Shown: piece by piece, positions 1-6,840 of the stretch
How positions within the stretch are numbered: position 1 is the first letter of the stretch
How the letters are laid out: every line of letters starts with the position of its first letter
IMG/VR virus record: IMGVR_UViG_3300021090_001085
Span: 1-25,018 of that record
From: a virus
Strand: one strand, 5' to 3'
DNA: 25,018 nucleotides
Notes under the pieces: generated by a model
Told to the model about the DNA's origin: nothing
The model's database searches: none
The model's input: only the letters and a program-made list of their open reading frames with translations
Translations under genes and position numbers: made by a program

Positions 1-77
1 GGATCAAAGTCCGCCAGTTCGTAACCGTCGGCGTCGCCGACGACCTGCCGTTGCATAAGAGCAATGTAAGCGGATAG
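1..77 (+). CDS. C-terminal end of a major capsid protein (partial)
   Basis: An open frame enters from the left edge (codons from base 3) and stops at TAG 75-77. The 24 full codons read IKVRQFVTVGVADD followed by LPLHKSNVSG. The order KVR, VGVAD, then LHK plus N resembles the extreme C-terminus of Mu gpT-like and protease-fused capsid proteins. The capsid gene that runs off the right edge (22929-25018) is of that type and stops short of such an end, so this is probably its tail in a circular molecule. The two edges do not join directly in frame, so some sequence would be missing. The assignment rests on a short pattern. Confidence 0.6.
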   Translation, partial: IKVRQFVTVGVADDLPLHKSNVSG

Positions 78-98
78 TTCCGATCAATCACGCATTCA

Positions 99-134
99 CT
101 CACAGTCGGAGGTACGGAAGCCCCCGACTGTGAG
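99..134 (+). other. Hairpin after the capsid gene
   Basis: CTCACAGTCGG (99-109) pairs perfectly with CCGACTGTGAG (124-134) across a 14-nt loop, 21 nt after the capsid stop codon. There is no U-run after it, so it is more likely a processing, attenuation or mRNA-stabilising stem between the capsid gene and the next structural gene than a full terminator. Confidence 0.6.
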
Positions 135-147
135 ATCAAGTCCAACC

Positions 148-166
148 CCTGCCTACCGCAGGCAGG
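148..166 (+). repeat. CCTGCCT/AGGCAGG palindrome just before a start site
   Basis: CCTGCCT (148-154), loop ACCGC, AGGCAGG (160-166). It lies directly before the AAGGAG ribosome site of the gene at 184. The same arms recur as a perfect 18-bp palindrome at 11267-11284 upstream of the integrase, so this is probably a small dispersed palindrome family. Confidence 0.5.
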
Positions 167-183
167 CATAAGGAGTAATCATC

Positions 184-690
184 ATGGGATACCTTCACGA
201 TACACACATGAGCCAGTACATCCCACCGACCGCCTTTCATTGCGTCACCGGAACCTATACCGACGCAGCGGGAGCCGTGTCAGGAACCATTGCCAAACAC
301 CGCGCCGCAGCCGCCTCAACCGGAGTGATCAATATCCCGATCATCCTACCGAGCAATTCCATAGATTTGAAGGGAGCGTATCTCAAAAGCGTCGAAGTGG
401 ATTATGAGTGCCTGCTTGCCGCGGCCACATCCATCACAGCCACCATGAACAAGATCACGCGCGGAGCAGACGGCTCCGTCGCAGTCGTAGCAGCCGTCAC
501 CGTCACGCAGGACCTAACCGCAGCCACAGACGCAGCCGACGAAGACCAACACAAATTGACAGTCACTCTCACAACGCCCGTTTGGATCGACAACGACGTA
601 GAATACCTACTTGTCATCACCGCCGTATGCGGCGGGACTGTCACAATTGACTTACTCGGCGCAGTCGCAAACTTCACGTTGAGATCGTAG
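184..690 (+). CDS. Putative capsid decoration or fibre protein, copy 1
   Basis: 168 residues, rich in Ala, Thr and Val and predicted mostly beta-strand, with no signal peptide or membrane segment. AAGGAG lies 9 nt before the ATG. It is a clear paralog of the next gene: both share M-G-x-x-HDTHMSQYIPPT near the start, the block KxTRGADG in the middle, P-x-WIDND and a C-terminal LGAVANxTLR. Lying directly after the capsid gene and duplicated in tandem, it is best explained as a surface, decoration or head-fibre protein made in large amounts. I do not recognise a named family, so the role is inferred from position and composition. Confidence 0.8.
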   Translation: MGYLHDTHMSQYIPPTAFHCVTGTYTDAAGAVSGTIAKHRAAAASTGVINIPIILPSNSIDLKGAYLKSVEVDYECLLAAATSITATMNKITRGADGSVAVVAAVTVTQDLTAATDAADEDQHKLTVTLTTPVWIDNDVEYLLVITAVCGGTVTIDLLGAVANFTLRS

Positions 691-697
691 GTGCAAC

Positions 698-1210
698 ATG
701 GGAAGCATCCACGATACACACATGAGTCAATACATCCCGCCAACCCTGTTCCATTGTGTAACAGGCACATGGACGATAGCCGCGGGACAGGTCGCAGGCA
801 CAATCTGCAAGCACGTCGCAGCCACAGATGAAGCCAGCGTAATCACCATCCCAATCCTTTTACACTCCAACTCAAGCGCTCTCAAAGGCTCCCATCTCGT
901 ATCCATCGAGATCGACTTCGAAATCCTCGTAGCAGCCTGTGATGCACTCGCGGCAGTCGTGAACAAGGTCACGCGCGGCGCAGACGGAGCCGTCGCAGTC
1001 GTCGCAGCCCAAACGTTCACCTACGACGCCGGACACGACACCGCAAGCGAACGCATCGACGTGGACCAGCATAAGATGACACTCACGCTATCAACGCCAA
1101 TATGGATTGACAATGACGAGTACATCCTTGTGGAAATCACAGCCGACAAAGCCGCCACCACCACAATGGACATGCTCGGAGCCGTGGCGAATTACACACT
1201 CAGACTGTAA
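698..1210 (+). CDS. Putative capsid decoration or fibre protein, copy 2
   Basis: 170 residues, tandem paralog of the gene at 184, starting 7 nt after its stop. The N-terminus (HDTHMSQYIPPT), KVTRGADG, PIWIDND and LGAVANYTLR are retained, while the linker around residues 110-125 is longer. The start is preceded by GTAGGTGCAAC, nearly the same leader as before the gene at 1274 (ATAGGTGCAACT), which suggests that the duplication carried its ribosome site. The two proteins probably share a fold and may form mixed oligomers on the head. No named family is recognised. Confidence 0.8.
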   Translation: MGSIHDTHMSQYIPPTLFHCVTGTWTIAAGQVAGTICKHVAATDEASVITIPILLHSNSSALKGSHLVSIEIDFEILVAACDALAAVVNKVTRGADGAVAVVAAQTFTYDAGHDTASERIDVDQHKMTLTLSTPIWIDNDEYILVEITADKAATTTMDMLGAVANYTLRL

Positions 1211-1273
1211 ATGCCCGTCTATAGGTTGTCAGTATCAGACCTATATAAAATCCTAAAGGCAATAGGTGCAACT

Positions 1274-1591
1274 ATGACTATATCAATCAACATGATCGAG
1301 AAGTATGCAGAAACCAGAAAGACAACGGTTCTTGCATACAAAATCGCCGACGATTACAAATCAGCAACCTTTGTACTTGAGTCGGGCCACAAACTGACCA
1401 TGACAGAGGATGAACTCAAGGCAGCGATTGAAAAATATCAACGGGAGGTCGGCTCTGACGGCGGCGCGGTAGCGCCGCCTCCTGACGAGCGCCCTGCGGG
1501 CACGCCAAAACACCCAAGGCCCGCACCGATTGAAAACCCCGCATACATCGGAATCGGGCAAGAACCCAAAACAAAGAAAGGCAAAAGATGA
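1274..1591 (+). CDS. Small phage protein with in-frame hairpin repeat
   Basis: 105 residues. The frame is open from an ATG at 1211 abutting the previous stop, but no ribosome site precedes it. The ATG at 1274 follows ATAGGTGCAACT, matching the leader of the gene at 698, so 1274 is preferred. The first 60 residues look like a compact domain (MIEKYAETRKTTVLAYKI). Then a palindromic repeat copy is translated in frame as EVGSDGGAVAPPP, followed by a Pro/Lys-rich tail ending KTKKGKR. The repeat appears to have lengthened the C-terminus. The stop overlaps the start of the next gene (AGATGA). Function unknown. Confidence 0.7.
   Translation: MTISINMIEKYAETRKTTVLAYKIADDYKSATFVLESGHKLTMTEDELKAAIEKYQREVGSDGGAVAPPPDERPAGTPKHPRPAPIENPAYIGIGQEPKTKKGKR
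1450..1501 (+). repeat. Palindromic repeat, copy A (inside a gene)
   Basis: Starts with the family head (GGTCGGCTC). Stem GGCGGCGC (1460-1467), loop GGTA, stem GCGCCGCC (1472-1479), then a second small stem GCCC (1491-1494), loop TGC, GGGC (1498-1501). This copy has loop GGTA where the other copies have GAGTAC. It is read in frame as part of the gene at 1274. Confidence 0.7.
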
Positions 1592-1773
1592 ATCTTCCCC
1601 CATTCGTGTACAGTCTCGCATTCTGGCAGGCTCTCACCTATGTGATAGCCGCGCTCGTCGTTTACTTCACACCCTATAAACTCGAAGCAGGCGTACTGCT
1701 TGCCGCAGTTCTGGCAATCCTGAAATTCTTCCAGATCACCCCCGAACTCAGGCAAAGCGGAAGATTGAAGTAA
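1588..1773 (+). CDS. Small two-helix membrane protein, holin-like
   Basis: 61 residues; the start overlaps the previous stop. Two hydrophobic segments (about residues 8-28 and 33-50) are separated by a short polar turn (TPYKLEAG), with a charged C-terminus (ELRQSGRLK). Small two-helix proteins of this size within structural modules are often holins or holin-like. No endolysin is visible nearby, so a lysis role is only a suggestion. Downstream is a very stable hairpin (1785-1837). Confidence 0.7.
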   Translation: MNLPPFVYSLAFWQALTYVIAALVVYFTPYKLEAGVLLAAVLAILKFFQITPELRQSGRLK

Positions 1774-1784
1774 AGAGCCCTTGT

Positions 1785-1837
1785 GAATTCCAATTCTGAC
1801 GGGCTGTTAGAAGAAATAACAGCCCGTCAGGGAATTC
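1785..1837 (+). terminator. Very stable two-part hairpin
   Basis: CTGACGGGCTGTTA (1796-1809) pairs perfectly with TAACAGCCCGTCAG (1817-1830) over loop GAAGAAA. An outer helix GAATTCC/GGAATTC (1785-1791 and 1831-1837) extends it to 21 bp with a 4-nt bulge on one side. No U-run follows, so it may be an attenuator or RNase-processing stem rather than an intrinsic terminator. Confidence 0.5.
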
Positions 1838-1925
1838 AAAGTATCCAAGTCGAGCAAAAGGGACGGGTAAAACAACAGAAGCCCGTACAACACGATTTTT
1901 ATACCTATCCGAAAGGACGATTATC

Positions 1926-2057
1926 ATGTGGAAAACAGCCGCCCTGATTGCCGCAGCCGTTTGCTTCGCAATCGGCTCTTTCAGCAGACTTGCGCCGTCA
2001 GACATAAACTGGATGAATGCCGGATTGTGCTTCGTCACAATCAGCCTATTGGTATAA
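1926..2057 (+). CDS. Small membrane protein (43 aa)
   Basis: ATG at 1926 follows GAAAGGACGATTATC, a reasonable ribosome site. The 43 residues contain two hydrophobic stretches (about 4-19, WKTAALIAAAVCFAIG, and 29-43) around a short polar loop (SRLAPSDIN). It stops 3 nt before the next start codon. I recall similar tiny phage proteins beginning MWKT with the same two-helix layout. It could act with the 61-residue membrane protein upstream in membrane permeabilisation. This is unproven. Confidence 0.7.
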   Translation: MWKTAALIAAAVCFAIGSFSRLAPSDINWMNAGLCFVTISLLV

Positions 2058-2060
2058 CCA

Positions 2061-2750
2061 ATGCAATTCAAAAGCGACGAGCAGCGCAGAGCCGTTTTTG
2101 CAAGATTGAAGGGAAAAGGCGGCGGCGGCGGACAGCCACCCAGGCCGCCCAGGAGCCCAGGCACTCCCCCAACAACAGGCATACCAGGCACAGGACCAGG
2201 ACTCGACGTGATCCTAGCCGACATCTGGAACCCAAGCGGCTTACCAGTCTTTACACCGCTACCGCCAGGACCAGGCATCCCAGGACACGGATCAGGGAGC
2301 AGTGTAGGCACAGGCGGAGCCATCTACAACAATCCTGCAAGCAATTGGTTCGTCAATCCGCCAGCACCCAATACAAACTACGGCAGCTACACAGGCACGC
2401 CGCCGCCAGGAAATGGGCCGTATCAAGCGCCGGTATTCCTGCAATTCCAGCCCGCTGAAACGTTTTGGGGAAATATGTACGATATTGTGCATGGCATCGA
2501 CCCGGAGACAGGCGATAAATTGCCGCCAATGGGAACGCCAGGCACAGTCAAAGACCCAATATCCCTAGTACTTGCAGAACAAGCTATTGATGCAAACTGG
2601 TTCGGAGAAAGAAACAAAGGACAAAACGCCGCATATTATGGTAGCTATGGACAAATATCCTCCGTATGGAGCGGTGACAGCCATCTTTCCTCCGCATGGC
2701 ACGGACAAGCACCAGGCGCAACGAAGAAGCGCCCTTGGTGGGCGAAGTGA
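2061..2750 (+). CDS. Pro/Gly-rich phage structural protein
   Basis: 229 residues. The N-terminal MQFKSDEQRRAVFARLKGKG matches the recurrent phage opening K-S-x-x-Q-R-x-A-x-F/M, followed by a Gly run and a long Pro/Gly/Thr-rich linker (to about 130). A more globular C-terminal part is rich in Trp, Tyr and Ser (NYGSYTG, YYGSYGQISSVWSG, AWHGQ) and ends KKRPWWAK. It lies between membrane proteins and the adaptor candidate, so a virion or assembly role is likely. The sequence does not say which. Confidence 0.75.
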   Translation: MQFKSDEQRRAVFARLKGKGGGGGQPPRPPRSPGTPPTTGIPGTGPGLDVILADIWNPSGLPVFTPLPPGPGIPGHGSGSSVGTGGAIYNNPASNWFVNPPAPNTNYGSYTGTPPPGNGPYQAPVFLQFQPAETFWGNMYDIVHGIDPETGDKLPPMGTPGTVKDPISLVLAEQAIDANWFGERNKGQNAAYYGSYGQISSVWSGDSHLSSAWHGQAPGATKKRPWWAK

Positions 2751-2784
2751 GCGGGCAAGAACATCCCGCACCTTCGGCGAGGAC

Positions 2785-2845
2785 GACGGCTCCGCCGACC
2801 GGCGAGTACGCCGGTCTCTTCTAATCGGGGTAGCGCCCCCGAACG
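2785..2845 (+). repeat. Palindromic repeat, copy B (intergenic)
   Basis: Stem GACCGGC (2797-2803), loop GAGTAC, stem GCCGGTC (2810-2816), preceded by GGCTCCGCC. The second hairpin is CGGGG (2826-2830), loop TAGCGC, CCCCG (2837-2841). It fills most of the gap between the genes at 2061 and 2861 and is nearly identical to copy H in its first half and to copy I in its second half. Confidence 0.85.
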
Positions 2846-2860
2846 ACTGAAAGGAAACAC

Positions 2861-3514
2861 ATGAGCGACTCATTGACCACTCTCATCGGCAAGGTACAAA
2901 ACATCCTAGGCGATGCAACAGGGACCTACTTCACCACCGCCATTGTGACAGCCGCCATAAGACAAGCATTGTCGGACTGGAACCTACGCGCGCCCAACTT
3001 CGCAGCCGTGACCATCGCAGCCGTAGCTAATCAATACGAATACGAGCTATCAGACGAGGACGCAAACGCAATCGAACTCCTCGACGTGCTGAAACAGGGA
3101 CCAAACAACAACGAGATCGACGTATCCCTCGACTATGACGCATACGTGGAGGATGAACGCGTGTTCTTCCGGCTCCGCCGTCCGCTTACCACAGCCGATA
3201 CGATCATTGTCAGGTACATCACCTATCACACGATCAATGGACTGGACAGCCAAACCGAGAGCACACTACCCACCTACTATGATCAAGCAATGGTAGACGG
3301 CGGAGCATTCTTCTCGATCATGATCCGAGCGACCAGCCGGATTGAAACAATCAATCTTTCACAGCAGCAATCCGACAATTACAGAGAAATTGCCGGAGCC
3401 TTCGCGCAAGCCTTTGCACTCAGACTTGCCGAAGCACAGAGAAAGAGACAAGCGCCGGTCTCAGAGCCCGACCCGCGCGCATGGAATGATGCTTATCACA
3501 ATTGGGGGCAATAA
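2861..3514 (+). CDS. Putative head-tail adaptor (neck) protein
   Basis: 217 residues; AAAGGAAAC precedes the ATG. An N-terminal helical region (TLIGKVQNILGDATGTYFTT then IVTAAIRQALSDWN) is followed by a beta-rich centre and a helical C-terminus (about residues 140-200). The opening pattern, a helix pair with a D/N-x-x-L-x-x-W motif about 30 residues in, resembles neck or adaptor proteins that cap the portal ring. It lies after the decoration genes and just before the tail or fibre candidate, with stop and start abutting (TAAATG), as expected for a connector. No specific family is confirmed. Confidence 0.6.
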   Translation: MSDSLTTLIGKVQNILGDATGTYFTTAIVTAAIRQALSDWNLRAPNFAAVTIAAVANQYEYELSDEDANAIELLDVLKQGPNNNEIDVSLDYDAYVEDERVFFRLRRPLTTADTIIVRYITYHTINGLDSQTESTLPTYYDQAMVDGGAFFSIMIRATSRIETINLSQQQSDNYREIAGAFAQAFALRLAEAQRKRQAPVSEPDPRAWNDAYHNWGQ

Positions 3515-5116
3515 ATGATTTCCATTGACGCAACCCTTGCGGCAGGACTTGCCGCAGGCACAGGCAATGCAATCATAAAAGTGGAGTATGTTCACAGCGG
3601 CGGAACCCACACCATCACACCCAACGTATTCGGCTATGTGATCGACAACATGACCGCCGAAACAGTCATTGAAGTAACATCCCTTTCCATCGCGCCAATT
3701 ACAAAATTTAGAATCATCAGAGGATTGAACATCAACGGTATAGACTACACAGTCACAAGTAGTTGGTTCAGAGTCACACGCAATATTATCAGCTACACAC
3801 GAACAGCGCTCAAAGGGACAGCATACACAAAGAAGCGCATCACCACAGCCGGAGACATATCAGTAGACACATTACTAGGCAATGTGTTCACAGCCGCAGC
3901 CGATGCTAGTTTGTTTTCCTATAATCTGGCACTACCCTCAGATTATTCGGAATGGTGGAGAGGCGTTCAATTCCTACCCACCGGACAGGATGTTATCCTA
4001 CAGACGACAGAGAGCATCAATAACTACTTGCGCCAAAAATACCTGGCGCAAGTCTGCAATCTCGGCAGATACAACGACACAACCAATAAAATCACCGTGA
4101 TTGGTGCAAACTACCGAGTAAACGCCGATATTTGGGACCATCAAATGAACTCGTCGAAGTTCATAGAAAACAATTTCGATGCAGGTCCCACAGATATAAC
4201 ACGCTATTGGACATGGATGGATGAAACAGAAGTTCGCCACTTCATAGGAACCAATAACTTTCCACTCCATAACCTTGGCTTCATCCCCTCCACAGCCACA
4301 CCCACACCAGAAAACAATACAGGTCTCACAAAATCGACGATCCGCATCTCAATGCCAAACCTAGCCATCACCCCAGGCGATTGGATACTAATCGACGATG
4401 AGAAAACTATGGCGAATGTCTCGGTCCGCGAGGTATTCAACCCGCAAAGCACACCCGCATGGTATCAGAACATCACAGAGATATATTTCCTTTCAGGCGG
4501 AGCACAAGCCGCAAGCCAAAAAAAAATAACCCCGATCGATACGAACAGTTTTGCCAGCGGGTTATTCACAGAAACAACGGAAGAGATCGAACTCACGATA
4601 GAGGAACAAGTTACAAACGCACCCATTCAAAGCGGAGAATTCTTCAACGCGCTGGGGGCCTACGACAACACAGTACAAAGAGCGTTCAAAACACTGGACG
4701 AGCACACACACGACGCCGACTACGTAAGCAAATCGACACTTGCCGGACACATGTTCCTGCCATTCGGAGTCTATGACAGCATAAGTCCAATCACAGCCAA
4801 CGGATCCGCGCCGTTCTCAGCCACAGTCGATAGAACAATGACACTCATAAAATGGGCGCAAGGGGTATTTATCGCAGGAACCAGTAACGGAAGCAATTAT
4901 TGGACAATCCAGCTAAAGGAAATCAATGGCGCCACAGTCCTGAATACAATTGTTACATCGGGAGTCAGCGCAAATACACCTACACTACTGACAGACACAT
5001 CATTCTCGACCCCATCCGTTGGCGCGTCAAATATCATGATTTACATCTATTGCACAAAGACAGGCACGCCAGGTGATTTATATATCTTCGGTCCACTATT
5101 GGAGGTATCTATATGA
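3515..5116 (+). CDS. Large tail, baseplate or receptor-binding protein candidate
   Basis: 533 residues, the largest complete virion candidate after the capsid gene. The first 400 residues are beta-rich (KFRIIRGLNINGIDYTVTSSW near 70-90). The C-terminal 130 residues (from about GHMFLPFGVYDS) look like a fibre-tip or carbohydrate-binding beta-sandwich, with many Ser/Thr/Asn and an aromatic-poor end (YIFGPLLEVSI). It starts directly after the adaptor stop and overlaps the next start (ATGA). With no tape measure or tail tube in the window, this is the best candidate for the adsorption apparatus. Tail hub versus fibre cannot be decided here. Confidence 0.6.
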   Translation: MISIDATLAAGLAAGTGNAIIKVEYVHSGGTHTITPNVFGYVIDNMTAETVIEVTSLSIAPITKFRIIRGLNINGIDYTVTSSWFRVTRNIISYTRTALKGTAYTKKRITTAGDISVDTLLGNVFTAAADASLFSYNLALPSDYSEWWRGVQFLPTGQDVILQTTESINNYLRQKYLAQVCNLGRYNDTTNKITVIGANYRVNADIWDHQMNSSKFIENNFDAGPTDITRYWTWMDETEVRHFIGTNNFPLHNLGFIPSTATPTPENNTGLTKSTIRISMPNLAITPGDWILIDDEKTMANVSVREVFNPQSTPAWYQNITEIYFLSGGAQAASQKKITPIDTNSFASGLFTETTEEIELTIEEQVTNAPIQSGEFFNALGAYDNTVQRAFKTLDEHTHDADYVSKSTLAGHMFLPFGVYDSISPITANGSAPFSATVDRTMTLIKWAQGVFIAGTSNGSNYWTIQLKEINGATVLNTIVTSGVSANTPTLLTDTSFSTPSVGASNIMIYIYCTKTGTPGDLYIFGPLLEVSI

Positions 5117-5328
5117 CCGACCCCGTAATAGAAAAGAACGAGGCAAGAATTGCAGCCGCAAAGACAGAACTAGCCCTCACCGAAGCCCTACGAACCGCCA
5201 CCCCACAGCAAGCCGTGAACTATATCGAGAACAATGTCACGACACTGGCCACAGCCAAAGCCGCGCTGAAACTCATGGCGCGGATGTTAATCGTATTGAG
5301 AGACCAAATCCCAGGCATACAGGAATAA
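5113..5328 (+). CDS. Small helical protein closing the structural module
   Basis: 71 residues, ATGA overlap with the upstream gene and TTGGAGG at 5099-5105 as ribosome site. It is almost entirely helical and charged (MTDPVIEKNEARIAAAKTEL; later VTTLATAKAALKLMARMLI) and probably coiled-coil-forming. It might be a chaperone or small assembly factor for the preceding fibre-like protein, by position only. A 9-bp hairpin follows and seems to end the operon. Confidence 0.7.
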   Translation: MTDPVIEKNEARIAAAKTELALTEALRTATPQQAVNYIENNVTTLATAKAALKLMARMLIVLRDQIPGIQE

Positions 5329-5336
5329 TAAAACGA

Positions 5337-5370
5337 ATGCTCCCCTCTCTTCTCACGGAACGGGGAGCAT
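5337..5370 (+). terminator. Terminator-like hairpin after the structural operon
   Basis: ATGCTCCCC (5337-5345) pairs perfectly with GGGGAGCAT (5362-5370) across a 16-nt loop, starting 8 nt after the stop of the last structural gene. The following sequence is CCAAAAAGG rather than U-rich, so a Rho-independent function is uncertain. Confidence 0.5.
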
Positions 5371-5500
5371 CCAAAAAGGCGAAGACGGCGCGAACAATCT
5401 ACCAATCAAAGTCAAGTCAACTTCTGGTCGTCTCAGTGATTACGTTTCGATCATGCTCCCAGGTCAAGCCGCGGCGTCGATTAAGTATAACGATATATAG
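5342..5500 (+). pseudogene. Orphan open frame without a start codon
   Basis: The frame ending at TAG 5498-5500 reads in the codon style of the neighbouring phage genes (GSIQKGEDGANN, then LPIKVKSTSGRLSDYVSIML, ending AAASIKYNDI). No ATG, GTG or TTG opens it after the upstream stop. It overlaps the hairpin at 5337-5370. It may be the remnant of a small virion protein whose start was lost, or it may be expressed by frameshifting from an ATG at 5338. Alternatively it is chance. Confidence 0.3.
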
Positions 5501-5536
5501 ATGATTGTCAATATGAAGATGAGAGAATGAGGAGAT

Positions 5537-5803
5537 CGGCTCCGCTTTCCGTCTCTCAAAACAAGACCAACGCAAAGAAGACGCGCAAGCCGCCCTAATT
5601 GAAACAGATCAAATAATACGTTTTTACACCCGTATAACGATCATGAACACGAACAACAGCCGACCCATTCGAAGATGGACAAATAAACCATACATAGCGA
5701 ATCATCGCCCTAATGTAATCCCAAGACAGCTTCATGCGAGAGTTCTCCTTGCCGCGCATAATAACACAGGTTTAGAAAACGGCTCCGCTTTCCGTCTCTC
5801 AAA
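5537..5803 (+). repeat. 24-bp exact direct repeats flanking a minus-strand gene
   Basis: The same 24 bases, beginning CGGCTCCGCTTT and ending CGTCTCTCAAA, occur at 5537-5560 and 5780-5803, 243 bp apart. Between them lies one small gene on the opposite strand (5595-5735). The repeat starts with the same CGGCTCC as the dispersed hairpin family, and the right copy runs into a GAGTAC hairpin (5812-5827), so these may be degenerate members of that family. Confidence 0.75.
5595..5735 (-). CDS. Small minus-strand protein (46 aa)
   Basis: On the minus strand, ATG (5735-5733) is preceded by AAGGAGAACTCTCGC. This is the same GGAGAACYCTC leader used by many + strand accessory genes here, which is the main reason to believe it. 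It encodes 46 residues (MKLSWDYIRAMIRYVWFICP, then SSNGSAVVRVHDRYTG), probably a short amphipathic helix followed by a beta-hairpin. It is one of only two confident minus-strand genes and lies between 24-bp direct repeats, which suggests a separately acquired gene. No function recognised. Confidence 0.55.
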   Translation of the reverse strand: MKLSWDYIRAMIRYVWFICPSSNGSAVVRVHDRYTGVKTYYLICFN

Positions 5804-6410
5804 GCAGAGGGTTGGCGAGTACGCCAATGGTAGCGCAAGACGCCCCCCGCCCCTCCCAAACCCAACCCCACCCCCCACGTCTGCTACGTTCTCTCACTAT
5901 CGTTCGGCACTTCGCATCCAGCAAGGTGTGTCAAACATGGGATAGGGGCGGGGGGCTCCAGAAGCTTCCCCCTACGGGGTCGGCGCGGTTGCGCCTAAGC
6001 CTTGCGCTACCAAAAGCAGAGGGTTTGCTTCGCAAAGGCTCACGTAAAGCTCGCCAAATCTCAAAGAAGATCAAAAGTTCTTAGAGTAACGCCGGAGAAC
6101 ATCGGCTAAAAGTTTTTAGAAAGAACATAAGCATGGTTTGCCCCTTCTCTTGCGCTCTCATTGCGGATTACCGCAACGAGCCTCAGGCGCAAGTAGTCGG
6201 GGTGGGTGCGGGTGCATTGCACAATGGCGCATTTTTGCAAGCAATGCCCGCGGCGTCTCTGCGTGTGCTGTTCATAAAGCCATGGTGTTATTTGCACACG
6301 CAGAGCGGCGGGCAAGAGCTTGCTTGCAAAAACCAGCCGAAAGAGCATCGGCTTTGCTTATCCCATTGTGCAAAGGGGGCAATGTGCTGCGCATTTTTTA
6401 GCACCCTCGC
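5804..6410 (+). ncRNA. Candidate large structured RNA
   Basis: About 600 nt with no convincing gene but many long nested helices. Domain 1: TGGTAGCGCAAG (5828-5839) pairs with CTTGCGCTACCA (6001-6012). Inside it GCCCCCCGCCCC (5842-5853) pairs with GGGGCGGGGGGC (5945-5956). Local hairpins are CCCC/GGGG at 5969-5979, GGCGC-GGTT-GCGCC at 5982-5995 and TTTGC/GCAAA at 6024-6036. Domain 2 is four stacked helices: 6219-6227/6363-6371, 6232-6244/6320-6332 (13 bp, TTTTTGCAAGCAA arm), 6246-6251/6308-6313, and 6257-6268/6294-6305 (12 bp). All nest correctly. Size and phage context recall giant phage RNAs such as GOLLD or ROOL, but I cannot match a family. Strand is assumed from the neighbouring genes. 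Confidence 0.55.
5812..5827 (+). repeat. Palindromic repeat, copy D
   Basis: Stem TTGGC (5812-5816), loop GAGTAC (5817-5822), stem GCCAA (5823-5827). It is preceded by the CGGCTCC-headed 24-bp repeat and followed directly by the nested helices of the candidate RNA. The stem sequence differs from all other copies while base pairing is kept. Confidence 0.6.
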
Positions 6411-6458
6411 TCATCTAAGTGCTAGCGCACGGCAAATCTAAAGCAAAGGCAGCCTCAC

Positions 6459-6560
6459 ATGCAATTCTCCCGCTTCATTCTCTGGTGTCTCAAAATCACA
6501 ATCTCAGTTCTGGCTAGTGCAATCACCGGCCGTCATTCCTGCTGGTGTTCAAATGTCTAG
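6459..6560 (+). CDS. Possible 33-aa hydrophobic peptide
   Basis: ATG at 6459 follows GGCAGCCTCAC, a variant of the GGAGAACCCTCAC leader. The 33-residue product (MQFSRFILWCLKITISVLAS, then AITGRHSCWCSNV) has one hydrophobic segment and a Cys-rich end. It overlaps the next frame by a few bases. It could be a membrane peptide or a leader peptide for the gene after it. The call rests on the leader alone. Confidence 0.35.
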   Translation: MQFSRFILWCLKITISVLASAITGRHSCWCSNV

Positions 6561-6786
6561 CTTTATTCTCATCCCGCGCGGCGCGGTCATTTGTCATTAT
6601 GTCGAGCTCACACCCGGCCAATGGGCAGTCGTCACACCCTGGGGGAAGGTCCTTGCCCCGTCATTTTTCGAGCTCCACAATCAATATCAGCCGCTCTGCT
6701 CAATCAATGGCGCGGGCGCGTGGGTTGTGCTAGTTCCAGTTAGTTCCTCGTCGTCTTCGCAAGCCACACAGCAAGCGTTATTCTAG
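6553..6786 (+). CDS. Small hypothetical protein (77 aa)
   Basis: The frame is open from a GTG at 6517; the ATG at 6553 is the more usual start and gives 77 residues. The core (SSFILIPRGAVICHYVELTP then GQWAVVTPWGKVL) looks like a small beta-barrel, followed by a Ser-rich low-complexity tail (SSSSSSQATQQ). Codon use is less biased than in the neighbours. No family recognised. Confidence 0.45.
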   Translation: MSSFILIPRGAVICHYVELTPGQWAVVTPWGKVLAPSFFELHNQYQPLCSINGAGAWVVLVPVSSSSSSQATQQALF

Positions 6787-6840
6787 GTCAATCCGGCTCT
6801 AAGAGCCGATAAAACAATTTTCGAAATGGAGAACCCTCAC

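Noticed and set aside
1748-2323. 191-codon minus-strand open frame
   Set aside because: Antisense shadow of the small membrane gene and the Pro/Gly-rich gene. Low complexity, no ribosome site, and it crosses the stable hairpin at 1785-1837.
5643-5945. 100-codon + strand frame with Pro-rich end
   Set aside because: Overlaps the minus-strand gene that has a good leader, and its Pro-rich part is the C-rich arm of a long helix.
6106-6441. Open frames on both strands across the structured region
   Set aside because: They mirror the long inverted repeats, have no ribosome sites and overlap each other; the helices explain the open frames better.
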